Assembly (NCBI GenBank): GCA_003635185.1
Contig: PYJA01000064.1
Location: forward strand, 1-53,876
Source of the DNA: Candidatus Poribacteria bacterium
GTDB lineage: Bacteria; Poribacteria; WGA-4E; WGA-3G
Reading direction: 5' to 3'
Length of the DNA stretch: 53,876 bases
The position numbers were made by a program, and so were the translations under genes. Shown here piece after piece: positions 8,946-17,390 of this stretch. Numbering within the stretch: position 1 is the stretch's first letter; every line of letters begins with the position of its first letter. Below the pieces are notes generated by a model. It worked only from the letters and a program-made list of their open reading frames with translations. It did no database searches and had not been told where the DNA came from.

Positions 8946-9701
8946 TTACCGCATCAGGAATCGGTCCTCTTGTTCATAGTGTGGTGAGATGTCGCGTGTA
9001 AATTCAGCGGCAGCGCGTTTACTAAGTTCTCTAAGCGTGGCTTCTTGCGGTGCCATCTGCGAAAAGACAAAGGAGCCTATACTGTGTGCCTCCGCGGTGC
9101 TTTGCTGATATGCTTCATCCCAGATAATTTTTTCGGTGTCAACATCAATTATCATAATACGAAGTGAGAGTAGATATCTTTTCTGCATATAGTCCTGATA
9201 ATCCATGACATAACGTTGTTGACGCGCTGAGTAGCGTTCACCGTAGTAGCGTGCTGGTTGGGTATCTGTATAGAATCGGTAACTTCCAACAATGATACCT
9301 TTGACTTCAAAATAGTGACCTAACTCGCTCAAGCGCTCGGTGTCTGAAAGCAATTCTTCTTCAATAACTTCTCCAGTCATAATCCGTGCAGTTTCCTGTT
9401 TGTCTACGACCTCAAAATGTTTTTGCCGTGCCAAACTGCTTCTTAGGAGTGCAGCAATTTCGGTTCCTATTTCAATAGGTAATTCACCCAACTTAGCAGA
9501 ACTTTTTTCGCTGACAAAAGGCAGCACGGCAAAGTTTGAATAAGTATTAATGTCAATTTCAGATTGGACTTTAACTGGTATGGAAACGCGTGTCACCTTA
9601 TTCCCGCAGGCACTCAAGAAGAGGAGTCCCATAACCAACATGCAGGTTATCTTAGGTTGCGTATAGGATTGTAAAATGAAAGATTTTATTTTTTTCTGCA
9701 T
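8946..9701 (-). CDS. CsgG/LpoB-like lipoprotein
   Basis: 251 aa. A lipoprotein signal peptide has the lipobox L-S-A-C near residue 32. The body opens with NFAVLPFVSE, and residues about 75-130 (GTEIAALLRSSLARQKHFEVVDK) fit the fold of CsgG, LpoB and related lipoproteins in which a small outer-membrane subunit recognises partners. The C-terminal third has LRIMIIDVDTEKIIWDEAY, typical of the same group. It lies 16 bases after the TPR lipoprotein gene and before the barrel fusion, which suggests an outer-membrane assembly. Assignment rests on sequence style, not on a catalytic motif. Confidence 0.65.
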   Translation of the reverse strand: MQKKIKSFILQSYTQPKITCMLVMGLLFLSACGNKVTRVSIPVKVQSEIDINTYSNFAVLPFVSEKSSAKLGELPIEIGTEIAALLRSSLARQKHFEVVDKQETARIMTGEVIEEELLSDTERLSELGHYFEVKGIIVGSYRFYTDTQPARYYGERYSARQQRYVMDYQDYMQKRYLLSLRIMIIDVDTEKIIWDEAYQQSTAEAHSIGSFVFSQMAPQEATLRELSKRAAAEFTRDISPHYEQEDRFLMR

Positions 9702-9717
9702 CAGAATAGTCCCAAAG

Positions 9718-10116
9718 TTAATTTTCTACAAGTTCTTCCGAGGATTCAGGTTGTGTTTCTTCGCTGTCAACTCCGCTTCGCCGTATGTGTAGGCGGCATC
9801 TCCGGTAATTGATGCGGTAATATTTACTATCAGGATCAAGTTCGGTTGCGCGTTGATATGCGGATACTGCCTCAGCTATCTTGCCTAAAGCCTCATAACC
9901 GACTCCAAGGTTGTTGTGTGCGCCAGCGTTATCTGGGTCTATGGACACAGCTTGCTGCCAGCGAAAAATTGCCTCATTCCAAAGCCCCGCCTGTGCCGCT
10001 TTTATGGCAAACTGATTATAATCTTCTACACGGGTCACGTCGTGTGACGCACACCCAATCAAGATTAAAAGGACGAAAACAGAAGCTAACTGGATTCTGG
10101 TATATTTTTGTTGCAT
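9718..10116 (-). CDS. TPR-repeat lipoprotein
   Basis: 132 aa from the ATG at 10116. AAGGATGG lies about 9-10 bases upstream, which favours this ATG over the GTG/ATG codons nearer the site. The signal peptide has lipobox L-I-G-C. Two to three tetratricopeptide repeats follow (AGLWNEAIFRWQQAVSIDPD, then GAHNNLGVGYEALGKIAEA and AVSAYQRATELDPD). The C-terminus is acidic and low in complexity. It is likely a scaffold lipoprotein in the envelope group that starts here. Confidence 0.8.
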   Translation of the reverse strand: MQQKYTRIQLASVFVLLILIGCASHDVTRVEDYNQFAIKAAQAGLWNEAIFRWQQAVSIDPDNAGAHNNLGVGYEALGKIAEAVSAYQRATELDPDSKYYRINYRRCRLHIRRSGVDSEETQPESSEELVEN

Positions 10117-10141
10117 ATTTCTAACCATCCTTGTAAACTCA

Positions 10142-10171
10142 ATTTTACTACAAATCTATTTATAATGTCAA
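10142..10171 (-). promoter_or_regulatory. Candidate sigma70 promoter for the envelope gene group
   Basis: Minus strand: TTGACA (10171-10166), an 18-base spacer, TAAAAT (10147-10142). The start of transcription would fall only about 20 bases before the ATG at 10116. Confidence 0.5.
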
Positions 10172-10278
10172 GGAAATGTGGGGATAAGGGCAGAGTCATT
10201 CAATTTTCCATTTTTGATGCAAAAAATAAATAGACACTTTGGCGCATGATGGAGACACAAACACACCTATATTTTTTG

Positions 10279-10352
10279 AAACTCACGTTCTTATAAAACA
10301 CCGTAATTGCAGTTGACATCCACACTGTTTTCCTATAAAATAACGTGAGTTT
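10279..10352. repeat. Inverted repeat enclosing a promoter
   Basis: AAACTCACGTT (10279-10289) and AACGTGAGTTT (10342-10352) are perfect inverse 11-mers matching the ends of the MITE at 216-358, but facing the other way. About 60 bases of the enclosed sequence are nearly repeated at 12522-12585. Apart from this and the two promoters, the 10117-10433 gap shows nothing. Confidence 0.65.
10313..10341 (+). promoter_or_regulatory. Sigma70 promoter upstream of the DNA methyltransferase
   Basis: TTGACA (10313-10318), exactly 17 bases, TAAAAT (10336-10341). It points at the methyltransferase gene at 10434. A near copy with the same spacing drives acs at 12557-12585. Confidence 0.7.
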
Positions 10353-10433
10353 AAAAAAGAATTCAATATTGAATGTTGTGTGTCATCTACATTCATCTTA
10401 GCATGGAAACCAAACACGAATTTAGAAAGAATA

Positions 10434-11726
10434 ATGGATAACATTACGCAAATTATCAATGACTTTGGCGAAAATATTGTTCAGGTAGATGGTGATATTC
10501 CTGTCGACTTGCCAGCTAAGGATGGCGACAGGTTTCTGTTTATCAGTCACGACCAAAGTTTGCTAACACACGGCTTGCACAAATACCCCGCTAAGTTTTT
10601 CCCCGAATTACCGCGTTGGCTTATCAAACGGTATTCTCAGGAACGTGACCAAATCCTGGACCCATTTGCAGGTAGCGGCACTACAAATGTTGAGGCACTC
10701 CTTTCAAATCGCAATTCTGTTGGAATAGATGTTGACCCATTTTCCCGATTCATTTCAAAAGTGAAAGTAACCCCATTGCCAGAAACGGAACTCAAGTCTG
10801 CGCAAAAATCGCTTTTGGAAGCTATCCTCAATTACGATTCTTCGCAGGTTACCGAATCCGACTTACCCAATTTTCCTTATAGAGATAACTGGTTTAACGC
10901 AGAAATCCTCCATGAGTTGACCTATTTAAGAAAACATATCCAACAACTCAATGCTGATGATAAAATCAAAGACTTCTTCAAAGTTTGTCTTTCATCTATT
11001 ATCCGTTCAGTATCTAACGCCGATGATAATTGTACCCGCACAGTGATTCGGAAGAAACTAAACAAAAGAGTAAAGCCTTCAGATGCGTTGAATCGATTCT
11101 CAAAAACAGTTCTCACGAAAGTGCCTAAAATGGTTGCGTTTTCTGAAAACTACCCTTCCGACATTACTGTTGATTTTCCTGAGGACATGGATGCAAGGAA
11201 TATTAAGTATGCAGAAGATCATTTCGATCTCGCGGTAACCTCTCCACCGTATGTCAATGCCGTTGACTATCCGAGAACCCACCAATTGGAGATGTATTGG
11301 CTCGGTTTCGCACAAGCTTCCTTAACTGCTTTGAAGAAACAGAATGTTGGTACGGAGAGTGTATCTGCCAGCAATTACAAAGATAGACACGAAATCGGTG
11401 TGCCAGAGGCAGATAAGGTTATGACTAACATCTTTGAAGTGGATCCGAGACGTGCTTACATCGCCTTTAAATACCTTGACGATATGCGAAAAAACCTCAT
11501 TGAAGTTTACAAGGTATTGTGTAAAGGCGGCAGATATATTGTTGTCGTAGGCAATAATCGTATCCGCGGACAGTTATTTGAGAATTGGAAGTATCTCATG
11601 CCGATTGCTGAAGAAATTGGATTTGAAGTAGAAACCTATTTCGGTTCGGAGATTATCAAACATTTCATAAAACTGCCGAGAGAGGAACGGATCAATACCG
11701 ATTGGACTTTAGTTCTAAAGAAATAA
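10434..11726 (+). CDS. DNA methyltransferase, amino-type (N6-adenine or N4-cytosine)
   Basis: 430 aa from the ATG at 10434; a GTG at 10380 would add 18 residues but has no SD. SAM-binding motif I is DPFAGSGTTNVEALL (about 78-92) and catalytic motif IV is TSPPYVNAVDY (about 263). This is the TSPPY form of amino-methyltransferases. It probably methylates exocyclic amino groups in a specific site. A late segment (YKVLCKGGRYIVVVGNN) is typical of the fold. No cognate endonuclease is seen; a fragment resembling hsdS and an antitoxin-like gene follow. It could be an orphan enzyme or a remnant of a restriction system. Confidence 0.82.
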   Translation: MDNITQIINDFGENIVQVDGDIPVDLPAKDGDRFLFISHDQSLLTHGLHKYPAKFFPELPRWLIKRYSQERDQILDPFAGSGTTNVEALLSNRNSVGIDVDPFSRFISKVKVTPLPETELKSAQKSLLEAILNYDSSQVTESDLPNFPYRDNWFNAEILHELTYLRKHIQQLNADDKIKDFFKVCLSSIIRSVSNADDNCTRTVIRKKLNKRVKPSDALNRFSKTVLTKVPKMVAFSENYPSDITVDFPEDMDARNIKYAEDHFDLAVTSPPYVNAVDYPRTHQLEMYWLGFAQASLTALKKQNVGTESVSASNYKDRHEIGVPEADKVMTNIFEVDPRRAYIAFKYLDDMRKNLIEVYKVLCKGGRYIVVVGNNRIRGQLFENWKYLMPIAEEIGFEVETYFGSEIIKHFIKLPREERINTDWTLVLKK

Positions 11727-11738
11727 ATGGACATGTTC

Positions 11739-11804
11739 ACCCCTCGGTAGGCGAGGTTTCCTAACCTCGCTAATGTAAAGGTAATTATGGATTCTACTAT
11801 AATT
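11739..11804. repeat. Intergenic repeat, family B
   Basis: GGTAGGCGAGGTTTCC with TAACCTCGC forms a palindrome, followed by a tail ending TTCTACTATAATT. Copies are at 14705-14814, 51530-51600 and (split by a MITE) near 21175/21318. Confidence 0.65.
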
Positions 11805-11830
11805 CCACCCTGACACAAAAGCAAATTAAT

Positions 11831-12058
11831 CGGGATGTAGGTGGGTCAGCCATTCTCCATTGGAGACCAGATCAAGTAGCGGGAACAGTTATCCCCATTC
11901 TGCACCAAGAAAAGCAAGCTGAAACCCTACGGAAAGTCATCGAATCCTTTAACCTACGCAAGCACGCTAAAGACCTTCTGGTATGTGCTAAACGCGCTGT
12001 GGAAATCGCTATTGAACAAGATGAACAAACCGCTATTAACTGGTTGGAATCTGTTTGA
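11831..12058 (+). pseudogene. C-terminal fragment resembling type I restriction specificity subunit
   Basis: An open frame of 75 codons without a start reads VGGSAILHWRPDQVAGTVIP, then FNLRKHAKDLLVCAKRAVEI and ends NWLESV before TGA. I recognise this as the C-terminal end of HsdS-like proteins or fused methylase-specificity proteins. The rest of the gene is missing, replaced upstream by a family B repeat. It overlaps the 3' end of the opposing antitoxin-like gene by 23 bases. Confidence 0.55.
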
Positions 12059-12386
12059 CAGGTGATAGATGCTTAGCGTGTGTCCCTTCAATCACCAGAC
12101 GACTCTTAAGCATCTTCAGCAGAGAGCTGAACGTATCTAACAATTGTGTAGCATCCTCATTAGAGAGCATATTTAAAAGCGTTTCAGTATCAATACCAGT
12201 TCGTTTGCAAATTTCAACAACTCCACCTTGCGATTCTATAAAGACCCGAAGCTCCTTCAGGAAGAAGGGCAAATCGCCATCAGCAAGGTATTCCTCCAAT
12301 GTCAATTCAAGCAAGTCAATCGCAGACTCCTGATCATTAGCAAGTCTTCTAATTCGATACTCGTGCCAGTTCCCCATTTCTCTCAT
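12036..12386 (-). CDS. HigA-like addiction-module antitoxin (COG3636 type), HTH protein
   Basis: 116 aa from the ATG at 12386, chosen because AGGA lies eight bases upstream. The layout matches COG3636 antidotes: an acidic N-terminal helix region (ESAIDLLELTLEEYLADGD), then FFLKELRVFIESQGG and a helix-turn-helix (VVEICKRTGIDTETLLNMLSN). Such proteins usually bind DNA and neutralise a RelE/HigB-type toxin encoded just upstream. No toxin gene is visible between it and acs, so it may be a solitary regulator or the residue of a broken module. Confidence 0.6.
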   Translation of the reverse strand: MREMGNWHEYRIRRLANDQESAIDLLELTLEEYLADGDLPFFLKELRVFIESQGGVVEICKRTGIDTETLLNMLSNEDATQLLDTFSSLLKMLKSRLVIEGTHAKHLSPVKQIPTS

Positions 12387-12556
12387 TGAAGTATTCCTAT
12401 TTGCAATCGTTCTATACCCGCTGTGCAATGAAAGTAAGCAGTTCGTAGATTGGTAATTATACTTCGTTTTCTATTAAAAACGCAAGGTGTATTTGCAATC
12501 TCGGAATTGCTCAGAGTCATTAAACTCACATTCTTATAAAATATCCCTAATTGCAG

Positions 12557-12585
12557 TTGACATGCTCACTGTTTTCCTATAAAAT
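12557..12585 (+). promoter_or_regulatory. Sigma70 promoter of acs
   Basis: TTGACA (12557-12562), 17 bases, TAAAAT (12580-12585). It is embedded in a block of about 64 bases nearly identical to 10280-10341, including TTCTTATAAAA upstream and CACTGTTTTCCTATAAAAT across the -10. Confidence 0.75.
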
Positions 12586-12653
12586 ATGTCCAATACAACT
12601 TGTAGAGGCGTTTTGAGAACCGCAGATTGATTTTAGAGGAGATGAAAATATAA

Positions 12654-14597
12654 ATGGCTAACAATATTTTTCCACCGATGGAGACTGCCTATCCGATCAG
12701 TGATGCTCACGTCAACAGCTTAGAAGCGTATCAGGCACGATATGCAGAATCAATTCAAAACCCGGAAGGTTTTTGGGCAACAATTGCTGAACGGTTGACG
12801 TGGTATCAAAAATGGGACACGGTTCAGGATTACGATTTTGTCAAAGCACAGATAAAATGGTTTGAAGGCGGCACATTAAACGCATGTTATAACTGTCTTG
12901 ATCGGCACGTGGAAGCAGGGCATGGCGATGAAACAGCGGTTATCTGGGAAGGCAACGACCCTTCCGAAGATAAGACATATAGTTTTAGTGAACTGCTTGC
13001 AGAGGTCAAAAAGTTTGCAAATGTGTTGAGAGCGCAAGGTATTAAAAAAGGCGACCGTGTCTGTATCTACTTGCAGATGGTGCCGGAATTGGCAATTGCA
13101 ATGTTGGCATGTGCAAGGATTGGTGCGGTTCATTCCATTGTTTTCGGTGCGTTTTCAGCCGAATCACTACGAGATCGGATTAACGATTCTGCTTGCAAAC
13201 TGTTGATAACACAAGACACAGCAATGCGCGGTGCCCGAAGTGACATCCCAATGAAAGCAAATGCCGATGCTGCAGTAACAGATTGTCCGTCTATTGAAAA
13301 GGTTGTTGTCGTGAAACGCACGGGTGATGCGGTTGATTTTGACGCATCGCGCGATGTTTGGTGGCACGAAGCAATGGAAACAGCCGATGCCGAATGTGAA
13401 CCTGAAGTGATGAATGCTGAAGACCCGCTTTTTATTCTTTATACCTCCGGTTCAACAGGAAAACCGAAAGGTGTTTTACATACCACAGGCGGTTATCTGG
13501 TGTATACCTCTTATACACATCAGCAAATTTTTGACTACCATGAAGGTGATGTATATTGGTGTACTGCTGATATAGGCTGGATTACTGGACACTCTTATAT
13601 TATTTACGGACCACTTGCAAATCGTGCAATTACCGTGATGTTTGAAGGTGTACCGAACTACCCCGATTTTGGGCGATTTTGGCAAGTCGTTGAAAAACAT
13701 AAAATCAATCTATTTTATACTGCTCCCACTGCCCTGCGTGCCTTAATGAAGGAGGGGGACACATGGGTAGAGAAATATGATAGGTCTACGCTCCGATTGC
13801 TTGGTACAGTCGGTGAACCGATTAAAGAACCGGAATGGTTGTGGTATTATAACATTGTTGGAGACAAACGGTGTCCGATTGTTGATACATGGTGGCAGAC
13901 TGAGACTGGGGGAATTCTAATTACACCGTTACCCGCCGCAACGCCACTGAAACCCGGCTCCGCAACGTTCCCATTCTTTGGCATTGAACCTGTGATATTA
14001 GATGAAGAAGGAAACGAAGTGGAAGGCAATCCTGCAACCGGTTATCTCTGCATTAAAACAGCGTGGCCCGGCATCATGCGCACAGTGTATGGCGACCATG
14101 AGCGTTTTATTGATGTCTATTTTAGTAGGTTCCCTGGCTATTATATGACAGGTGATGGCGTGCTGCGTGATGAAGATGGATATTACTGGATTACTGGTCG
14201 TGTAGACGATGTGCTGAATGTCTCTGGACATAGGTTAGGTACTGCTGAGGTTGAAGGTGCAATCGGGCAACATGATGCTGTTGCAGAAGCTGCAGTTGTC
14301 GGATACCCACACGATATTAAAGGGCAAGGTATCTATGCTTATGTCACACTTATGACGGGTGAATCCGCGTCAGATGATGTGACAACAGGCATCAAACAGG
14401 CGGTGCGACAACATATTGGCCCCATCGCAACACCAGATAAGATACAGTTTACGCCTGCTTTACCAAAAACCCGATCAGGTAAAATCATGCGGCGCATTCT
14501 CCGTAAAATAGCAGAAGGCGATATATCTGATCTCGGTGACACTTCAACGCTTGCTGATCCAACAGTGGTTGACGCATTGGTTGAAGGCAGACAATAA
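12654..14597 (+). CDS. acs: Acetyl-CoA synthetase, AMP-forming
   Basis: Activates acetate to acetyl-CoA through acetyl-AMP. It is 647 aa, the normal length. The adenylate-forming core motifs are all present: [11 protein letters not shown] (P-loop like), [30 protein letters not shown] and the hinge with [13 protein letters not shown]. The C-terminal [11 protein letters not shown] carries the lysine that is the usual acetylation switch. AGGAG lies about 14 bases before the ATG and a strong promoter is at 12557. It appears monocistronic. Confidence 0.97.
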   Translation: MANNIFPPMETAYPISDAHVNSLEAYQARYAESIQNPEGFWATIAERLTWYQKWDTVQDYDFVKAQIKWFEGGTLNACYNCLDRHVEAGHGDETAVIWEGNDPSEDKTYSFSELLAEVKKFANVLRAQGIKKGDRVCIYLQMVPELAIAMLACARIGAVHSIVFGAFSAESLRDRINDSACKLLITQDTAMRGARSDIPMKANADAAVTDCPSIEKVVVVKRTGDAVDFDASRDVWWHEAMETADAECEPEVMNAEDPLFILYTSGSTGKPKGVLHTTGGYLVYTSYTHQQIFDYHEGDVYWCTADIGWITGHSYIIYGPLANRAITVMFEGVPNYPDFGRFWQVVEKHKINLFYTAPTALRALMKEGDTWVEKYDRSTLRLLGTVGEPIKEPEWLWYYNIVGDKRCPIVDTWWQTETGGILITPLPAATPLKPGSATFPFFGIEPVILDEEGNEVEGNPATGYLCIKTAWPGIMRTVYGDHERFIDVYFSRFPGYYMTGDGVLRDEDGYYWITGRVDDVLNVSGHRLGTAEVEGAIGQHDAVAEAAVVGYPHDIKGQGIYAYVTLMTGESASDDVTTGIKQAVRQHIGPIATPDKIQFTPALPKTRSGKIMRRILRKIAEGDISDLGDTSTLADPTVVDALVEGRQ

Positions 14598-14704
14598 AGT
14601 TGATTATATAGTAAAGCATATAATTACTTGGACATTTCTGAGCATCAACCTGTTAGGTTGTGCAGAAACGGAACACAACCTAAATGAAGATTAAAAAATA
14701 AATT

Positions 14705-14814
14705 GGGTAATGTGGCGAGGTTAGGAAACCTCGCCAGCAGAGATGTACACCTGCTGCTGGCAAGGTTTCCTAACCTTGCCAATGTCCAGGGAATTGCGGA
14801 TTTTACTATAATTT
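14705..14814. repeat. Two opposed family B repeats
   Basis: GGCGAGGTTAGGAAACCTCGCC (14714-14735) and GGCAAGGTTTCCTAACCTTGCC (14759-14780) are joined head to head. The block GTAATGTGGC before the first mirrors GCCAATGTCC after the second. It fills most of the gap between acs and the next gene. Confidence 0.65.
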
Positions 14815-14864
14815 CATAGGGGCAGGTCGCTGTGCCTGCCCAATTGCATGAATGAGGGACACTT

Positions 14865-15359
14865 GTGGCATCAGCACAAAAAATAGTAGATGCATTGAAA
14901 AAACAGAATATCACCCATGCCATTGGGGTGCCAGATAATGGCAGCGCACGGATTTATGAGTTATTGCGTGAAGAACCGGAGATTGAGGTCATCACGGTAA
15001 CTCGTGAAGGTGAGGCATTCGCTATTGCCGCAGGGTTGTTTGTCGGCGGCAAAAAACCTGTAATTATCATTCAAAATACGGGTTTCTTGGAATCTGGCGA
15101 TGCAATCCGGGGCACTGTTATAAATATGCAAGTGCCTGTTGTCGTATTCATTGGATATCGCGGTTATCACAATCGAGATGCAGAAGGTAAATGGGTTGAC
15201 TCTGTTGCTGCGTTCCTTGAACCGACACTTAAAGCATGGAACTTGCCCTATAAGATGTTAGAAACAGACGTTGATATTGGAAATATTGATTGGGCGTATA
15301 GCGAGGCTGCGGAAACTTCTTTGCCCGCAGCGGTGCTACTCATAGGACATGCGAAATAA
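14865..15359 (+). CDS. ThDP-binding PYR-domain protein, sulfopyruvate decarboxylase alpha-like
   Basis: 164 aa beginning at GTG, with GAGGG five bases upstream. It matches the N-terminal pyrimidine-binding domain of thiamine diphosphate enzymes and is closest in size and style to ComD or phosphonopyruvate decarboxylase alpha. GVPDNGSARIYELL opens the domain, and VTREGEAFAIAAG holds the Glu that activates ThDP. The PP-domain partner needed for a complete active site is not adjacent, since moeA follows after 67 bases. Either the beta subunit is elsewhere or this is a non-catalytic relative. Confidence 0.75.
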   Translation: MASAQKIVDALKKQNITHAIGVPDNGSARIYELLREEPEIEVITVTREGEAFAIAAGLFVGGKKPVIIIQNTGFLESGDAIRGTVINMQVPVVVFIGYRGYHNRDAEGKWVDSVAAFLEPTLKAWNLPYKMLETDVDIGNIDWAYSEAAETSLPAAVLLIGHAK

Positions 15360-15426
15360 CAACAAAGGATCGGCATAACAAACACCGTGAATTTATCAAA
15401 CTGAAAACTCAACTGGAGCGAATTAA

Positions 15427-16629
15427 ATGTTAAGTGTTGAAGAAGCGCGTCAACAGATGTTAGACACTATCCCTGTTTTACCAACAGAAAAACGAGGTAT
15501 TCTCGACTGTGCGGGGTATGTTCTCGCTGAAGCACTGCATGCTACTGAAAATATCCCACCGTTTGACAATTCTGCAATGGATGGTTTTGCTGTCCGTTCA
15601 ACAGACGTAAAGGACACATCTAAAGAGAATCCTACCGTGCTTTCAGTTGTTGAAACTATTGCTGCAGGATATGCACCCGAAAAACATGTTTCCTCTGGAC
15701 AAGCAGCACGGATTATGACGGGGGCGATGATGCCTAATGGTGCAGATGCAGTCGTTATGCAGGAAGTAACCGAGCTTGTTGATGATAAGGTCAAAATCTT
15801 TGAAAGCGTTGAGGAAAACGAAAATGTCCGTTTTATTGGTGAGAGCGTTAAGCAAGGTGATTGTGTCATGTCTCCAGGGAAACTGCTTCGGCCGCCAGAA
15901 GTATCAATGCTTGCTTCACTTAATTGTGCTGAAGTAACAGTATTTCGGAAACCAACAGTAGCCGTTGTATCTACAGGTGATGAACTTACGCCACTCGGTG
16001 AACCGCTCATGCCGGGAAAAATTCGGGATAGCAATCGATACGGTATGTACGCACAGGTTCAGAACGCTGGCGGCACTCCAATTGATATGGGCATCGCTCC
16101 TGACGATGAAGCTGAAACGGAGCGTATCTTCCGGGAATCTTTGACAAAAGCAGACGCGCTGATTACAAGCGGTGGCGTTTCGGTTGGTGAACACGATGTG
16201 GTGAAAAACGTCTTGACGAAATTGGGCAAGATGAATTTTTGGCGTGTGGCAATGAAGCCGGGCAAACCGCAGGCTTACGGCATTATAGACGGAAAACCGA
16301 TTTTTGGACTCCCCGGTAATCCAGTATCTTCACTTGTTGTGTTTGAGCTTTTCGTACGTCCCGCTCTCCTGAAAATGGCGGGTCACACCGACCTATTACG
16401 TCCTATCTTCAAAGCTACCTTAGCAGCAGATGTTACGAACAAAGATGGGCGCGTAAATTATATGCGTGCGATTCTTACAGAGCAAGATGGACAATACATT
16501 GCTAAAACAACCGGACCGCAAGGTTCTGGTATTCTACATTCCCTTGTATTAGCAAATGGATTGATTACGATTCCATCCGGTGTAATCTTACATGCAGGTG
16601 AAACAGTTGATGCTCAATTTCTGGACTGA
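15427..16629 (+). CDS. moeA: Molybdopterin molybdenumtransferase
   Basis: Inserts molybdate into adenylated molybdopterin to finish the molybdenum cofactor. It is 400 aa, normal for MoeA. Motifs in order are PPFDNSAMDGFAVR (about 40), RPPEVSMLASLN, VVSTGDELTPLGEPL, SGGVSVGEHDVV and FGLPGNPVSS, with a C-terminal domain IV. It stands apart from other cofactor genes. The hydrolase gene starts 11 bases after it, suggesting co-transcription. Confidence 0.95.
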   Translation: MLSVEEARQQMLDTIPVLPTEKRGILDCAGYVLAEALHATENIPPFDNSAMDGFAVRSTDVKDTSKENPTVLSVVETIAAGYAPEKHVSSGQAARIMTGAMMPNGADAVVMQEVTELVDDKVKIFESVEENENVRFIGESVKQGDCVMSPGKLLRPPEVSMLASLNCAEVTVFRKPTVAVVSTGDELTPLGEPLMPGKIRDSNRYGMYAQVQNAGGTPIDMGIAPDDEAETERIFRESLTKADALITSGGVSVGEHDVVKNVLTKLGKMNFWRVAMKPGKPQAYGIIDGKPIFGLPGNPVSSLVVFELFVRPALLKMAGHTDLLRPIFKATLAADVTNKDGRVNYMRAILTEQDGQYIAKTTGPQGSGILHSLVLANGLITIPSGVILHAGETVDAQFLD

Positions 16630-16640
16630 ACAAGGCTGCT

Positions 16641-17390
16641 ATGGCAAGCGCAACAACCCTTACCACAGATTGGGGAGAGATGGCTTACTTGGATACTGGT
16701 GGTTCAGGTAAGCCTTTGTTTTTCTTGCATGGGACAGGATGTGATTCAGCGGATTGGACATCTGTAACTGAGAAATTACCACAGAACCAACGTTTGATTA
16801 CGTTTGATTTTCGTGGACATGGGCAGAGTAGCGTACCGACCAAACCTTTTACATTAGCTAACCTTGCTGATGATATTCTATTCCTTGTCAATTCAATCGG
16901 GATTCAGGAAGTAATACTCGTTGGGCATAGCCTTGGTGGTATGGTTGCAATGGAAGTGGCAAAACGTTTATCTTGTGTTGCTGGGCTTGTTTTGCTTGAA
17001 GGATGGACGAGTCTTTCATCTGCTGGCAGTGCCTTTGATACAGGGAGATTTTACGGTGCGCTCTCCCAAACAGAAAGGACAAGTATTCAGCAGAAAGCTG
17101 AAAAGACACGGAAACGCTTTAGACCGAATGTCTGGGAAAATTTTTGGACATCTGTCCAAGATTTCGACGCTTATGTTTATCTTGAACAGTCATGCATTCC
17201 TATCTATGAGGTATTTGGTGAGATGGGTAGGAATGAATTGACGGAGCAGAAGTTACGCATCCCACCTAATCCCAATATTGAGGTAATATGGGTACCTAAT
17301 GCAGGACACTATTTGCCGCACGAATGTCCAGCAGAGGTGGCTGAAATCTGCATTAAATTTGTGGATACATTTCATAATTGTTCCAATTAG
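16641..17390 (+). CDS. Alpha/beta-fold hydrolase
   Basis: 249 aa. The oxyanion region is FFLHGTGCDSADW, the nucleophile elbow is GHSLGGMVA (Ser near 97) and the catalytic His is in PNAGHYLPHE near the C-terminus. It belongs to the broad hydrolase family of esterases and C-C hydrolases; the substrate cannot be told. It begins 11 bases after moeA. Its stop TAG (17388-17390) overlaps the TAA of the convergent rhodanese gene, leaving no spacer. Confidence 0.88.
   Translation: MASATTLTTDWGEMAYLDTGGSGKPLFFLHGTGCDSADWTSVTEKLPQNQRLITFDFRGHGQSSVPTKPFTLANLADDILFLVNSIGIQEVILVGHSLGGMVAMEVAKRLSCVAGLVLLEGWTSLSSAGSAFDTGRFYGALSQTERTSIQQKAEKTRKRFRPNVWENFWTSVQDFDAYVYLEQSCIPIYEVFGEMGRNELTEQKLRIPPNPNIEVIWVPNAGHYLPHECPAEVAEICIKFVDTFHNCSN

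Noticed and set aside
15450-16034. 194-aa minus-strand open frame inside moeA
   Set aside because: It lies fully antisense to a complete moeA, has shadow-type composition and no SD.
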